This document shows, piece after piece, positions 10,501 through 20,011 of a stretch of 64,000 nucleotides of DNA. The stretch is from Nostoc sp. HK-01 (lineage in GTDB: Bacteria > Cyanobacteriota > Cyanobacteriia > Cyanobacteriales > Nostocaceae), in the NCBI GenBank assembly GCA_003990705.1, contig AP018318.1:2049501-2113500 (forward strand). Reading direction: 5' to 3'. Position 1 is the first letter of the stretch, and each line of letters begins with the position of its first letter. The position numbers and the translations under genes are program-made. The notes below the pieces were generated by a model. It was not told the origin of the DNA. It ran no database searches and worked only from the letters and a program-made list of their open reading frames with translations.

Positions 10501-10521
10501 TACTCAAAAAGCCCATACCCA

Positions 10522-10554
10522 AAATCCCTCTTACGTATGGGTTAAGAGGGATTT
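10522..10554. terminator. Strong hairpin after the EF-hand gene
   Basis: Perfect 12-bp inverted repeat AAATCCCTCTTA (10522-10533) and TAAGAGGGATTT (10543-10554) with a 9-nt loop, starting 22 bases after the EF-hand stop. An alternative pairing, CCCATAC with GTATGGG, overlaps it. It lies between convergent genes and may terminate both. Confidence 0.65.
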
Positions 10555-10619
10555 CCCTATAGTCCTCTAAAGTTGCACGTTTTCCAGCCTGCCACAATCT
10601 TTAAGTAAGGCTTTAAAGA

Positions 10620-12104
10620 TTAACGCAAAAGCTCAACCACCTTTGGCTTAGTCACTTTCCCCATCGCATTGCGTGGTAGTTCCTCAACTATCAAAATTTT
10701 AGTTGGGACTTTATAAACTGCTAACTGCTCTTTTGCCCAACTCCTCAAAGATTCTAATGTCAACTGACGTTGTGGATGCAATACTAACGCCGCACAAACT
10801 CTCTCACCCCACTCAGCATCAGCAACTCCCACGACTGCACATTCTTGAATATCTGGATGGTTTCTTAGCACTTCTTCAATTTCTAAAGCGGAAACTTTAT
10901 AGCCACCAGTTTTGATAATATCTACACTCATCCGGCCGAGAATGCGATAGTTACCGTTCTCAACTACAGCAAGATCACCTGTACAAAACCAACCATCTTG
11001 AAAAGTTTTGGCTGTTGCTTGGGGGTTTTGCCAATATTCTAAAAATACACCAGGACTTTTGACTTGAATTTCTCCTGGTGTCTCTGGTGGGACTAACTCT
11101 CCATTTTCATCAACTAATCTCACTTCGACTTGCGGTAAAGGCTGACCGACATAACCTGAATAACGTTGACCATGTAAAGGATTTGATAACGCCATACCAA
11201 TTTCCGTCATTCCATAGCGTTCTAGAAGAAAATGACCGCTAATTTTTTGCCATTTTTCTAAAACTTGCACTGGTAAAGCGGCGGAACCAGAAACCATCAG
11301 GCGCATTTTTGCACAACCTGCTGTCATGGTTTGTTGGCGTTCACTGGAGGCGTTTTCCCAAGCTGCGATTAGTTTTACATAAATTGTCGGGACTGCCATA
11401 AATAAAGTTAAATCACCATTGCAAATTCGATTCCACACAACTTCAGCATCAAATTTGCTCAACATGTAACATTCTGCACCAGCCCACAAAGCACAAGTCA
11501 GCACGTTAATAATGCCATGAATATGATGTAGGGGAAGTACGTGTAAAATGCGATCGCTTGATGTCCATTCCCAAGCTGTGATTAAGCTAGTAACTTGCGC
11601 TTGAATATTGTGGTGCGTTGTCACCACACCCTTTGGTTTACCTGTTGTACCGCTAGTGTAGAGAATTAATGCCCGTCTAGTCATATCTATTTTTGGAAGC
11701 CGAGCAAGATGATTTGGGAGTGGGTCGGAGGTGAGGATAAATCGCAAATTGTGTTCTGTGGCGATCGGGCGTAATATATCCTCAAACTGCGGATGAGCAA
11801 TAATCATTGATGCGCCGCAATTTTTTATGACATACTCTAATTCTGGTCGCGGATGAACAATACAAAGAGGTACAGCTACTCCGCCAGCACGCCAAATTCC
11901 CCACTGAGTCGCTACATACTCAAACCCAGCAGGGATGAGAAAAGCCACTCGTTGTTCTGCTAAATCTTCCACATTCTGCAAAAGACTTGTCGCTATTTGA
12001 CTGGAAAAGTAAAGCAAATCCTGATAGGTAAATGCTCCTGCATCTGTAATAATCGCTGTTCTCTCGTTATGTTCTTCAGCGCGAGTAATTAAAGGGAGAT
12101 TCAC
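10620..12104 (-). CDS. Acyl-CoA synthetase (AMP-forming ligase)
   Basis: A 494-residue member of the ANL adenylating superfamily, which activates a carboxylic acid with ATP and loads it on CoA. The P-loop-like A3 motif ILYTSGTTGKPKGV lies at about residues 147-160. The A5 motif LLERYGMTEIGM, the A7 motif GWFCTGDLAV and the A8 hinge GRMSVDIIKTGGYKVSALEIE follow in order. The catalytic lysine is in PRNAMGKVTK at the C-terminus. There is no carrier-protein domain. Overall it resembles malonyl-CoA synthetase or short-chain acyl-CoA ligases, but the substrate pocket cannot be read with confidence. The ATG at 12104 begins the conserved region directly. No pathway partners are adjacent. Confidence 0.88.
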   Translation of the reverse strand: MNLPLITRAEEHNERTAIITDAGAFTYQDLLYFSSQIATSLLQNVEDLAEQRVAFLIPAGFEYVATQWGIWRAGGVAVPLCIVHPRPELEYVIKNCGASMIIAHPQFEDILRPIATEHNLRFILTSDPLPNHLARLPKIDMTRRALILYTSGTTGKPKGVVTTHHNIQAQVTSLITAWEWTSSDRILHVLPLHHIHGIINVLTCALWAGAECYMLSKFDAEVVWNRICNGDLTLFMAVPTIYVKLIAAWENASSERQQTMTAGCAKMRLMVSGSAALPVQVLEKWQKISGHFLLERYGMTEIGMALSNPLHGQRYSGYVGQPLPQVEVRLVDENGELVPPETPGEIQVKSPGVFLEYWQNPQATAKTFQDGWFCTGDLAVVENGNYRILGRMSVDIIKTGGYKVSALEIEEVLRNHPDIQECAVVGVADAEWGERVCAALVLHPQRQLTLESLRSWAKEQLAVYKVPTKILIVEELPRNAMGKVTKPKVVELLR

Positions 12105-12190
12105 TTTTGTTTACCACTTTATGCTTAATTCAGTCTAATTACTGAAAGCATATAGCAATCTCCAATGTTTTTTTTGACTTCTCATTAAGA

Positions 12191-12268
12191 CAGCAGAGGT
12201 GCAGAGGAGAGGGTTTGATATTTCTGCACAGATTCTTGGAATCATAACTGATTTGCCGGATATGAGAT
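12191..12268. repeat. Truncated copy of a small dispersed repeat (second copy at 59630-59773)
   Basis: About 78 bases starting in GCAGAGGTGCAGAGGAGAGG and ending in ACTGATTTGCCGGATATGAGAT match the right half of the element at 59630-59773. The left terminal inverted repeat seen there is missing here. It lies in the 414-base gene-free stretch 12105-12518, where nothing else was recognised. Confidence 0.65.
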
Positions 12269-12518
12269 AACTTAGCCAGCAGCGTGTAAATCAACCTGTA
12301 GTTGAAGTAAATCGATAATATTAACCATTCCATAACCTTTTCTAAACATTGCACTATTATGTTCTGTAATCATTGACCAATATCTAGTTAGTTGGATTAT
12401 TTACATTCATCTAACATGGAACTTAAGCATTTTGTAGCCAATTTGTTTCAGAGATAAACATAGTTATGTATTAACATGACGCTACTTTTCCTTGCGGTAA
12501 GGCGTACTTTAAAAAACT

Positions 12519-13172
12519 ATGGAAACAAATATGGAGAGTAAATTTATGCTGAATGCAATACCTTTGATAAGGTTATGCCAACTAACTACCACTGTAGCAG
12601 TTAGTTTTGCTATGCTTGCAGCTATTAAGCTAGATTCTGCCCAAGCTTTTAGTTTAACAACATTCAAAATTTCCGGAAATTTTGCGCCTGTTGCTGATAA
12701 TAGCTCCATCGGTTTACCAGTAAGTTTAGCCAATGGTTCTTTTAATGGAACTTACACAGTAGATGCGGATCAATTACCTAGTTCGGATTTTGTGAATTTG
12801 ACAAGTTGGACTATTAACTTAGTTAGCAATAATACCGTTTTGCAAACATTGTCCAACACTTTAGCTGGTAATACAGCTTACATTCAAGAAAATATACTTG
12901 CTTTTACAGATGCAGGTTTATTAACTGGTAATAACCAAAATATGTACAGTTTGGAGTTGTATTTTAACCGCAATTTTACAGGTGTGGGCAGTACTAAGAA
13001 TGGAATTTTCTTAGATAATAGTGACCTGGGTAATGTTCCAACTTTTGGTGGTAATCAAATTACTTTTGCTAAGAGTCAGCCTGTGCCTGAACCTCAAAAT
13101 TTTGGCGGTATAGGAGTTGTAATAGCTATGGGTTTGTGGCTAAAAAATAAACAAAAGAAGCTGCAAAAATAG
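12519..13172 (+). CDS. PEP-CTERM sorted secreted protein, function unknown
   Basis: A 217-residue protein with an N-terminal Sec signal peptide (hydrophobic core about residues 22-38, predicted cut after SAQA) and a C-terminal PEP-CTERM signal. The latter is a VPEP motif, a hydrophobic helix (FGGIGVVIAMGLWL) and a basic tail (KNKQKKLQK). PEP-CTERM proteins are exported and processed by an exosortase, often into extracellular matrix. The middle is rich in Asn/Thr/Ser and beta-strand-like, with no catalytic motif I know. Three in-frame ATGs lie at 12519, 12531 and 12546; the last one or two would give a more usual signal peptide. It is monocistronic, with gaps of over 100 bases on both sides. 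Confidence 0.75.
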   Translation: METNMESKFMLNAIPLIRLCQLTTTVAVSFAMLAAIKLDSAQAFSLTTFKISGNFAPVADNSSIGLPVSLANGSFNGTYTVDADQLPSSDFVNLTSWTINLVSNNTVLQTLSNTLAGNTAYIQENILAFTDAGLLTGNNQNMYSLELYFNRNFTGVGSTKNGIFLDNSDLGNVPTFGGNQITFAKSQPVPEPQNFGGIGVVIAMGLWLKNKQKKLQK

Positions 13173-13314
13173 CATAGTTTTGTTTTAAATCGATATGATT
13201 TTTTGTCTTGATGAAATTCAGGATAAAAAAGCATCGCTTAAGCAAAATATTCAGTTTCAAACAATACAAAGCAATTAATCATTAACGAGTGAGAAATTAT
13301 CAAGGAGATGTACT

Positions 13315-15363
13315 TTGAGAAGATTTAAGAAATTCTCTGTTGCTCTAACACTTTTGCTACTACCTTATCCGATCGCCACCAATATGTTTCTCGATATGGC
13401 GATCGCCGAGCAACCAGACTCCAATGTTACAACCCAAGCAGATGTGACACCAGATGTAGCAAAATATTTAAACAATCCTGCTAAAGAACCCAAACTGCCC
13501 AATCAAATACTCACAAGGCTACTTCAGAAACGAATCAAGTATGTCTTCGTTCTCTTCAACGAAAACCACTCATTTGATAATGAGTATGGAACTTTACCGG
13601 GTGTTAACGGACTTTATTCAGATGGACAAAAGCCGCGTGAGCCAGCAAAAACACCAGGTTTTACACAGACATACACAGATGTTAATGGACTGACAGTCAA
13701 AGTTCAGCCATTTCGCCTGGGGCCAGAGCAAAATTCTAGCGTTGTTGATAGCGTAGACCACTCACACACGGGATTAGCCAACAAACTCCATGTTGTGAAC
13801 GGCAAACCGCAAATGGATCAGTTCGCATCTGATGAATATAATCGCTTTGCTTCTAGGGGCGGAACCGCTAACATTGCCAGAGGTAAACAATTTGCCCAAC
13901 TGGTGATGTCTCACATTGACTGTGACACTATTCCTTTCTTCTGGAAATGGGCGAGTCGCTTCACTGTTTTCGACAATATCTTTGCTACGGAAGATACACC
14001 ATCCACCCCAAATGCCATAGCCATCCTCGCGGGACAAGCTGGTGAAACCCAATGGGTGAAGCATGGTGCCAACGGTCAATCTTACACCGTAGGTAGTCAT
14101 ACTGGCACAACTCAGGGAGTACCGATAGTCAATGACCCGCAGCCCTTCTACGGCTCCCAATTTGACACAACAATTAATAACAGACAACCTGCTGGTGCCA
14201 ATGAGAGCTACGCCGATAACAACATTGCGACTAACTTGACTTTTGCCAGCTTACCACTAACTTTTCAAGGGCGTACAATTCAGTCGGTCTTAGCAGGCAA
14301 CAAAAATCCTTTATTTGATTTACCTGATATCCAGCAAGATATATCCTATATTCAAAAACAGCGGACTGAGCCTGTCAATTGGCGGTGGTATCAAGAAGGC
14401 TATGACCTCGAACCGACAGATACAAACGGAGTTGCTTCCCATAATGCCTATGTGAGTCATCACAACGGCGCACAGTATTTTGGTTATATCGCCAATACGC
14501 CAGAAGTGAGCAAAAATCTGCGGGGGTTGAATGACTTCTTTACCGACGTAGCCCAAGATTCCCTGCCCAAAGGCGGCGTGTTCTATATTCGCGGCGGCTA
14601 CAATAATCAGCAGGGACTTAAACCAGCGATTACTAACCCCAACACACCCGCAGATGAGATTGCAGCAATCAACGCAGCAAAATCAGGTGACGACGATCAT
14701 CCAGGCTATACCGATCGCCAACTCAGTGAGGCAATGGCGGCTCGTGTAATTAATGCGATCGCTTCCAATCCAAAACTCTGGCAGCAAAGTGCCATCATCA
14801 TTACCTATGATGAGTCAGACGGTTTTTATGACCACGTTCCACCGCGCATTCTGTCCTATGGCCCTGATGGATTACCGTTATCTCGTGGTGTCCGTGTGCC
14901 TTTAATTCTGATTTCGCCCTACGCACGCACACACGCAGTCTCCCATGTGGAGGGAGATCACAATTCTGTCATCGAGACAATCAACACTATTTTTGGATTA
15001 CCTCCACTCGCCAGCTTACCTGATGAAGCACAAGCACTGGCCGCTGGCAATTCTCCCCAGTTTAACCAGTATGGGCCGCCAGGATTTCAACAGAGGTATC
15101 TTGGCCCCAGAGATATCAATTCGCCCATTACCGACAGTCTGTTGTCTGGCTTTGATCCCAAGCGTCTACTAGGTATTTCGCCCCCACTACCAGCGTCTTT
15201 TGCGAAAATTCCCGAAAGCGTCGTCAACACACTACCCCACTATGGAGGGAAAGGCTGCCAAGCAATTGGCATTACCCCAGAGGATCAGCGTCAGGGAATC
15301 GTTAACCCCATCCCCGCAGGTTTTAACCCTCTGCCAAGTACCTATCCGGCGGCGAACCATTAA
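13315..15363 (+). CDS. Secreted phosphoesterase (phospholipase C / acid phosphatase family)
   Basis: A 682-residue exported protein with the phosphoesterase fold of phospholipase C and AcpA-type acid phosphatases. The metal-binding N-terminal motif is FNENHSFDNEYG (about residues 81-92). A conserved block TYDESDGFYDHVPP lies near 498, and EGDHNSVIETINTIFG is in the last third. A signal peptide covers residues 1-32 (basic MRRFKK, then a hydrophobic core). It starts with TTG at 13315: the Shine-Dalgarno AAGGAG is 7 bases upstream, and the nearby ATG at 13308 is out of frame. It probably releases phosphate or head groups from organic phosphates in the periplasm or outside the cell. No Pho box was confirmed. 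An orphan solute-binding protein gene lies 230 bases downstream. Confidence 0.87.
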   Translation: MRRFKKFSVALTLLLLPYPIATNMFLDMAIAEQPDSNVTTQADVTPDVAKYLNNPAKEPKLPNQILTRLLQKRIKYVFVLFNENHSFDNEYGTLPGVNGLYSDGQKPREPAKTPGFTQTYTDVNGLTVKVQPFRLGPEQNSSVVDSVDHSHTGLANKLHVVNGKPQMDQFASDEYNRFASRGGTANIARGKQFAQLVMSHIDCDTIPFFWKWASRFTVFDNIFATEDTPSTPNAIAILAGQAGETQWVKHGANGQSYTVGSHTGTTQGVPIVNDPQPFYGSQFDTTINNRQPAGANESYADNNIATNLTFASLPLTFQGRTIQSVLAGNKNPLFDLPDIQQDISYIQKQRTEPVNWRWYQEGYDLEPTDTNGVASHNAYVSHHNGAQYFGYIANTPEVSKNLRGLNDFFTDVAQDSLPKGGVFYIRGGYNNQQGLKPAITNPNTPADEIAAINAAKSGDDDHPGYTDRQLSEAMAARVINAIASNPKLWQQSAIIITYDESDGFYDHVPPRILSYGPDGLPLSRGVRVPLILISPYARTHAVSHVEGDHNSVIETINTIFGLPPLASLPDEAQALAAGNSPQFNQYGPPGFQQRYLGPRDINSPITDSLLSGFDPKRLLGISPPLPASFAKIPESVVNTLPHYGGKGCQAIGITPEDQRQGIVNPIPAGFNPLPSTYPAANH

Positions 15364-15435
15364 GTTGAGATGAAACCCAGCCTAGAAATGGGTGTAGGGG
15401 TGTGAGGATGTAGGTAATGATATTCTTTACATCTC

Positions 15436-15538
15436 ATACCATTTCACTAAATAAATGATACGAATAATTTCTCCTCCGCACCCCTGCTCCTCTGCCCCCC
15501 TGCGGTCTATTTGTATCAAACTTAAAGTGAAACGGTAT
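15436..15538. repeat. MITE-like element, copy 1 (second copy at 26326-26425)
   Basis: A 103-bp element bounded by imperfect terminal inverted repeats ATACCATTTCACT (15436-15448) and AGTGAAACGGTAT (15526-15538), with a single mismatch. Pairing extends inward to TGATAC/GTATCA. The copy at 26326-26425 is in the opposite orientation and shares the ends and the internal GCGGTCTATTTGTATCAAA segment. There is no coding capacity. Confidence 0.7.
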
Positions 15539-15593
15539 CACACCCCTATTCTGTTACTCAGGCTTAGTTTTCAACGCAGAATTAGGAGAATTT

Positions 15594-16571
15594 ATGCGCT
15601 TTTTGTTGATATTACTGACAATGTTCAGTGTTTGTTGCTCAATGTCCTCTGCTCAGGCGGGTTCTACCATTAAACGTGTCAAGGCGCACAATGTGGTTCG
15701 TTGTGGTAGCGTTGAGCGTATGGGTTTAGCGAGTGAAGTCAAGCCTGGTGTGTGGAGTGGACTGAACGTTGATGTTTGTCGGGCGATCGCCGCCGCAGTT
15801 CTCGGCTCTCCTGACCGGATTGAATATCATCAGTATGAAACAGATAAAGACTTTGATGCTGTACGTAAGCAGCAGGATGATGTGTATTTTCTCACAGGCT
15901 CAGAAATTAACGCCCAGAAACTAGCTGGCTCTATAGTACCTGGCCCGACGGTCTTTCTGGAATCAGAGGCCGTAATGGTGGCATCAACTTCAGCCGCACA
16001 ACATGTCAGCGACCTTTCGAGAAACAGTATTTGTTTTATGATTGGCAGTTCCGTTGAACGCAGCCTGACAGCTTACTTTGAGACACTGCACAAAAATTGG
16101 TTGCGTCGGGCGTTTTCGGAAGATGGCGAAATGATTGATACATACAACGTGCAGAATTGTCATGCGATCGCAGGTGAAGTGACAACCCTGGCCAATATTC
16201 GCCTCGATTCCGGGGTGAACCGATTGTCTAGCCGCATCCTGCCAGAGTTTCTCAGCACCTTTCCAATCATAGCTGCCACTGGAACCCAAGACGCACAATG
16301 GTCAGCGATCGTGGCGTGGACAGTGACTACTTTAATCAATGCAGATAGACCGGAAACTCAATGGTATGCAGGTGGAGTCGGAGCAATGCCGATTTTTGCA
16401 CCAGAACTAGGTCTTGATCAACAATGGCAGAAACGCACTATTGCATCTATGGGCAACTATAGCAAAATCTTTGAACGTAATCTTGGTAAAGGTTCTGTAC
16501 TCAAACTCGACCAGAGATTAAATGCCAACTATTTTCATGGAGGACTTCTTCTCAGTCCTTTCCTAGAGTAA
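15594..16571 (+). CDS. Periplasmic solute-binding protein (family 3, amino-acid type), orphan
   Basis: A 325-residue protein with a Sec signal peptide (about residues 1-22, cut near SSAQA) and the bilobed family 3 solute-binding fold seen with polar amino-acid ABC transporters. Recognisable elements are VVRCGSVERMGLASEV, a first lobe LNVDVCRAIAAAVLG (about residues 59-73), and SICFMIGSSVERSLTAYF in the second lobe. It resembles the general L-amino-acid binding protein AapJ/BztA layout. No permease or ATPase gene is adjacent, so it must pair with distant partners or serve as a sensor. Its ATG follows the Shine-Dalgarno-like AGGAGAATTT. Codon use looks less AT-rich than its neighbours, but this is only an impression. 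The ligand is unknown. Confidence 0.78.
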   Translation: MRFLLILLTMFSVCCSMSSAQAGSTIKRVKAHNVVRCGSVERMGLASEVKPGVWSGLNVDVCRAIAAAVLGSPDRIEYHQYETDKDFDAVRKQQDDVYFLTGSEINAQKLAGSIVPGPTVFLESEAVMVASTSAAQHVSDLSRNSICFMIGSSVERSLTAYFETLHKNWLRRAFSEDGEMIDTYNVQNCHAIAGEVTTLANIRLDSGVNRLSSRILPEFLSTFPIIAATGTQDAQWSAIVAWTVTTLINADRPETQWYAGGVGAMPIFAPELGLDQQWQKRTIASMGNYSKIFERNLGKGSVLKLDQRLNANYFHGGLLLSPFLE

Positions 16572-16953
16572 TTTGTTACCCGATTACGTATATGCCAAAT
16601 TTGTCTTATATAGAAATTCTCTCTCAGAGTTCTTTAAGGCTAAATAGCGCTTCTAGTATATTAACTAAATCTTGATATTTTTATACAGCAATCAAAGCAT
16701 ATCTAAGTGTTGACTATTTAAAGACTAGAAAATACTGAGTTTATATTCAGCACTTCACTATAGACATGACTTATTCAAATCTTTGACAAATTTCTGTCAC
16801 ATCAAGCTCTTACCTTAAGAAAAGTTAATTCTGAAATAGACAAGCGTATTTAGTCATCGCTAGAAGAAATTGTGGCGCATACTTAACGTTTGATATTTGG
16901 AATGCAAGCCATTTTTTTCTAAATCAAGAAATTTTGCTCAAGATTAAAGAAAA
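16572..16953. other. Gene-free stretch before the sigma factor
   Basis: About 380 AT-rich bases between the solute-binding protein gene and the sigma factor gene. No RNA gene, repeat or open frame of note was seen. The promoter of the sigma factor gene is presumably here. Confidence 0.4.
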
Positions 16954-17952
16954 ATGAAATATCTATCTCATCAATCTATCGACGTAAGCGATCAAAATCG
17001 CAAATCTTTATCTAATACGGATTTGGTACGTACTTATCTCCATGAAATTGGGCGCATCCCCTTATTAGATCATGAGCAAGAAATAAATTTTGGTAAGCAA
17101 GTACAACAAATGATGAGTTTACTTACTGCCAAAGAACAATTAGCTATTCAATTAAATCGTCAACCAACACAACTAGAATTTGCTGAATATGTCAAGCTGA
17201 GTGAAGCAGAATTAGTGCAACAACTACAGCAAGGATATCAAGCCAAAAAAACGATGATTAGGGCTAATCTGCGACTTGTAGTGTCTATTGCCAAGAAATA
17301 TCAAAGACGTAATTTAGATTTTCTGGACTTAATTCAAGAAGGAAGTTTAGGTTTAGAAAGAGGAGTGGAGAAGTTTGACCCTACTAGGGGTTACAAATTT
17401 TCTACTTATGCTTATTGGTGGATTCGTCAGGCAATTACAAGAGCGATCGCCGAACAAGGACGGACTATCCGCTTACCTATTCATCTTACAGAAAAACTGA
17501 ACAAAATTAAGCGCACTCAACGTGAACTAGCGCAAAAATTAGGTCATACTCCTTCCACAACAGAGATTGCCGCAGAACTATCTATAGACCCTAAAGAAAT
17601 TCGGGATTATTTACTCTTAGCGCGGCAGCCTTTATCTTTAGAATTACGAGTTGGCCCAGAAAGAGATACGGAATTACATGATATGTTGGAAGATGATGGG
17701 CTGTCTCCAGAATCTTATGCTGACCAAAGTTTTTTACAACAGAATATTCACGATTTATTATCAAAATTAACTCTCCAGCAGCGAGAAATATTAACATTAA
17801 GATTTGGTTTAACAAACGAAAATACACTGTCTTTGTCTGAAATTGGTCAACGTATGGGTATTAGCCGAGAACGAGTGCGACAGTTAGAACTGCAAGCCTT
17901 AATGACCCTACGACGACACAAAGATAAAATCAGTGGCTATTTAGCCAGTTAA
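16954..17952 (+). CDS. Group 2 RNA polymerase sigma-70 factor
   Basis: A 332-residue sigma factor of the RpoD/SigA family without the long N-terminal region 1.1, which marks group 2 cyanobacterial sigma factors (SigB-E). Region 1.2 begins at LVRTYLHEIGRIPLL (residues 24-38). Region 2 is ANLRLVVSIAKKYQRRNLDF ... GYKFSTYAYWWIRQAITRAI. Region 3 starts at RTIRLPIHLTEKLNKIKR. Region 4 holds the helix-turn-helix LSLSEIGQRMGISRERVRQL. Group 2 factors direct stress and nutrient responses and are non-essential. Length and sequence favour the SigB subgroup, but I cannot separate B, C, D and E reliably. It is monocistronic. The ATG at 16954 is the only plausible start before region 1.2. Confidence 0.93.
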   Translation: MKYLSHQSIDVSDQNRKSLSNTDLVRTYLHEIGRIPLLDHEQEINFGKQVQQMMSLLTAKEQLAIQLNRQPTQLEFAEYVKLSEAELVQQLQQGYQAKKTMIRANLRLVVSIAKKYQRRNLDFLDLIQEGSLGLERGVEKFDPTRGYKFSTYAYWWIRQAITRAIAEQGRTIRLPIHLTEKLNKIKRTQRELAQKLGHTPSTTEIAAELSIDPKEIRDYLLLARQPLSLELRVGPERDTELHDMLEDDGLSPESYADQSFLQQNIHDLLSKLTLQQREILTLRFGLTNENTLSLSEIGQRMGISRERVRQLELQALMTLRRHKDKISGYLAS

Positions 17953-18328
17953 TGGTACGGCTCAAATATTATTACTTTGAGTTTTTATCCAGCTATTAGT
18001 TTTGCCTGACTCATAGAAAAATACTTGAGCCAACTTGATGCACCCATTCTGCTTAACAAAATTTAGATATTATTAATAATTATTGCCGTCAATGAATTGA
18101 CACAAAACTGCCATAGAATCGCCAAATGGTTATCTTTACTCTGGATTTAGAAATCGTTGGCAAAGTAGCTCTTTTGCATTGAATAACTAAGTTAATTTTG
18201 CTTGTCTTTGTTTGGTAAGAGTGTAGGGGTGAATAGGTTTTCTATTTTAATATCCTTACACCCCAATACATAGCTGAAACTCTGCTGAAATACCTAATTT
18301 TTAGTATGACTGCGAAAGTCTGGCCTAT
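17953..18328. other. Gene-free stretch after the sigma factor
   Basis: About 375 bases between converging genes. A weak stem GGGGTG (18226-18231) with CACCCC (18259-18264) is the only structure noticed, too short to call a terminator. No open frame of note. Confidence 0.4.
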
Positions 18329-18682
18329 TTATGCAATTTGTTCTAAATATTGGTTAATGTCTTCAATTAGCCGAGTTAGTTCGGTTTCGGTAGTTAAGCG
18401 GATGGTAACATCACGCACTGTCAACAGAACTTTGGCTGCAAAGGGAGTAGGCCAAATATTTGGATTGCAGAAAATTTCTAAAAATACCTCGCCAGTGTAA
18501 CGGTATTCTAAGGGAAGTTGGGGAGTGATTTTAGCACCACCACCAGCAGGTTTAGCTGCGACAGCTTTCAGGCGCTCCATTAATTGGTCAATCGCCGCTT
18601 TTAATTCTCGTGCGGCTTGGGCTGAAAAACTGAAGGAGACAGAACCTTCAACTAAGTTCAATGTCAAAGGAGTTGAAGCCAT
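18329..18682 (-). CDS. Conserved-looking hypothetical protein, 117 residues
   Basis: I do not recognise this family. The protein ([19 protein letters not shown]...) is soluble, mixed alpha/beta, with a helical stretch at about residues 20-45 ([20 protein letters not shown]). A short Gly/Ala-rich linker comes next, then a beta-rich part ([19 protein letters not shown]) and a C-terminal amphipathic helix ([18 protein letters not shown]). There is no signal peptide, membrane segment, Cys pair or catalytic motif. The balanced codon use and the clean ATG make it likely to be real. It is a single gene, divergent from the cation-efflux gene, with 368 bases between. Confidence 0.65.
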   Translation of the reverse strand: MASTPLTLNLVEGSVSFSFSAQAARELKAAIDQLMERLKAVAAKPAGGGAKITPQLPLEYRYTGEVFLEIFCNPNIWPTPFAAKVLLTVRDVTIRLTTETELTRLIEDINQYLEQIA

Positions 18683-19050
18683 GAGCTTGATTAAATTTTT
18701 GATACTTACCTCATGTTACCGGAAAGTTGATCTTGGCTGAGATTAAGTCTCTGTCTACAGATATTGAGTTATCCTACTCGCTGATATAAATTGACTAAAG
18801 AATTCATCTAAAAATAAAATTAATGAATATTTTTGATGAATTAATGATAAAACTAACTAATTATCAAACCTGTATTGTTCGTAATTACCAAGCTTGTAGC
18901 CATTATTAATTACAATTAATTGCAACAAGTTCTCCAATTTTTTTAAGTCAATATAGACAATAATTCTAACTAAGCGAAAAGTCGTTTTATCTGATTAACG
19001 TTTTAAGTTTTACACTTAGAAGTCATAGAACTTACTGTTAAAAAATATTT
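18683..19050. other. Divergent intergenic region
   Basis: About 370 very AT-rich bases between two diverging genes (the 117-residue hypothetical and the CDF transporter). It should contain both promoters. No palindromic operator, RNA gene or repeat was recognised. Confidence 0.4.
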
Positions 19051-19941
19051 ATGACTTACGATAATCGGAAGACGGTAAGAAAAGTTTTAATTATTACCCT
19101 ACTGCTCAATCTGTTTGTTATGGGATTAAAAGCGGTTGTGGGTTATTGGACTGGTTCTTTAAGCCTGTTAGCGGATGCTTTGCATAGTGTGACAGATAGT
19201 GCCAATAATGTTTTAGGATTATTTGCTAGTAAGTTTTCTTCGCCACATCCTGACCGTGAACATCCTTACGGACACCAAAAATTTGAAGCAGTGGGAGCTT
19301 TAGGAATTGCGGCTTTTTTAGGTATAGCTTGCTTTGAAATTCTTCAAGGAGCAATAGAGCGCATTATTAAAGGTGGTGATCTAGTACGTATTTCACCGCC
19401 AGAGTTGTGGTTATTACTAATAGTTTTGGGGGTAAATATTTTTGTAGCGTTTTACGAACGGAAAGTAGGTCATCAAGTAGGTAGCCCAATTTTAATTGCT
19501 GATGCTATGCACACAATGAGCGATGTTTGGGTGACAATTTCGGTGATTGGCGGTTTGATAGGAGTTTGGCTTGGTTATCAATGGCTAGATATAGTGTTGG
19601 CTTTTCCTGTGGCTTTGTTAGTATTTTGGAGTGGCTGGTCAGTGTTAAAAGCTAATTTACCTTGGCTGGTGGATCAAATGGCGATCGCACCAGAAGCAAT
19701 CCATGAAATCGCTACTTCTGTACCGGGAGTACTGAACTGTCATGACATTGCTTCTAGAGGTATTTTGGGTAGGCAAGTTTTTATTGAAATGCACTTAATT
19801 GTAGATGCACCAGATGTCAAAACTGCACACCGCATTACGGAAAATGTGGAAAGGCTATTGGAAGAACGCTTTCATCCTGTGAGAATTCTTATTCACGTTG
19901 AGCCGCCAGAATATCGATCTGAGCAAATTAGTTTTAATTAG
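19051..19941 (+). CDS. Cation diffusion facilitator (CDF) family transporter
   Basis: A 296-residue inner-membrane cation/proton antiporter. The first transmembrane metal-site motif is ADALHSVTDSANNVL (about residues 37-51), and the second, in helix five, is ADAMHTMSDVW. The signature loop HPDREHPYGHQKFE lies between them. Six hydrophobic segments precede a short cytoplasmic C-terminal domain (about 210-290, VLNCHDIASRG, a ferredoxin-like fold that binds metal and dimerises). HxxxD at both sites suits Fe2+, Mn2+ or Zn2+; the metal cannot be fixed from the sequence. Length is typical. It is a single gene with no metal regulator next to it. Confidence 0.92.
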   Translation: MTYDNRKTVRKVLIITLLLNLFVMGLKAVVGYWTGSLSLLADALHSVTDSANNVLGLFASKFSSPHPDREHPYGHQKFEAVGALGIAAFLGIACFEILQGAIERIIKGGDLVRISPPELWLLLIVLGVNIFVAFYERKVGHQVGSPILIADAMHTMSDVWVTISVIGGLIGVWLGYQWLDIVLAFPVALLVFWSGWSVLKANLPWLVDQMAIAPEAIHEIATSVPGVLNCHDIASRGILGRQVFIEMHLIVDAPDVKTAHRITENVERLLEERFHPVRILIHVEPPEYRSEQISFN

Positions 19942-20011
19942 TCAATGGTCAATCGTCATTTGTAACAAAACCAAATTAATTACACAACACCTGTCACCTG
20001 TCACCTGTCTC

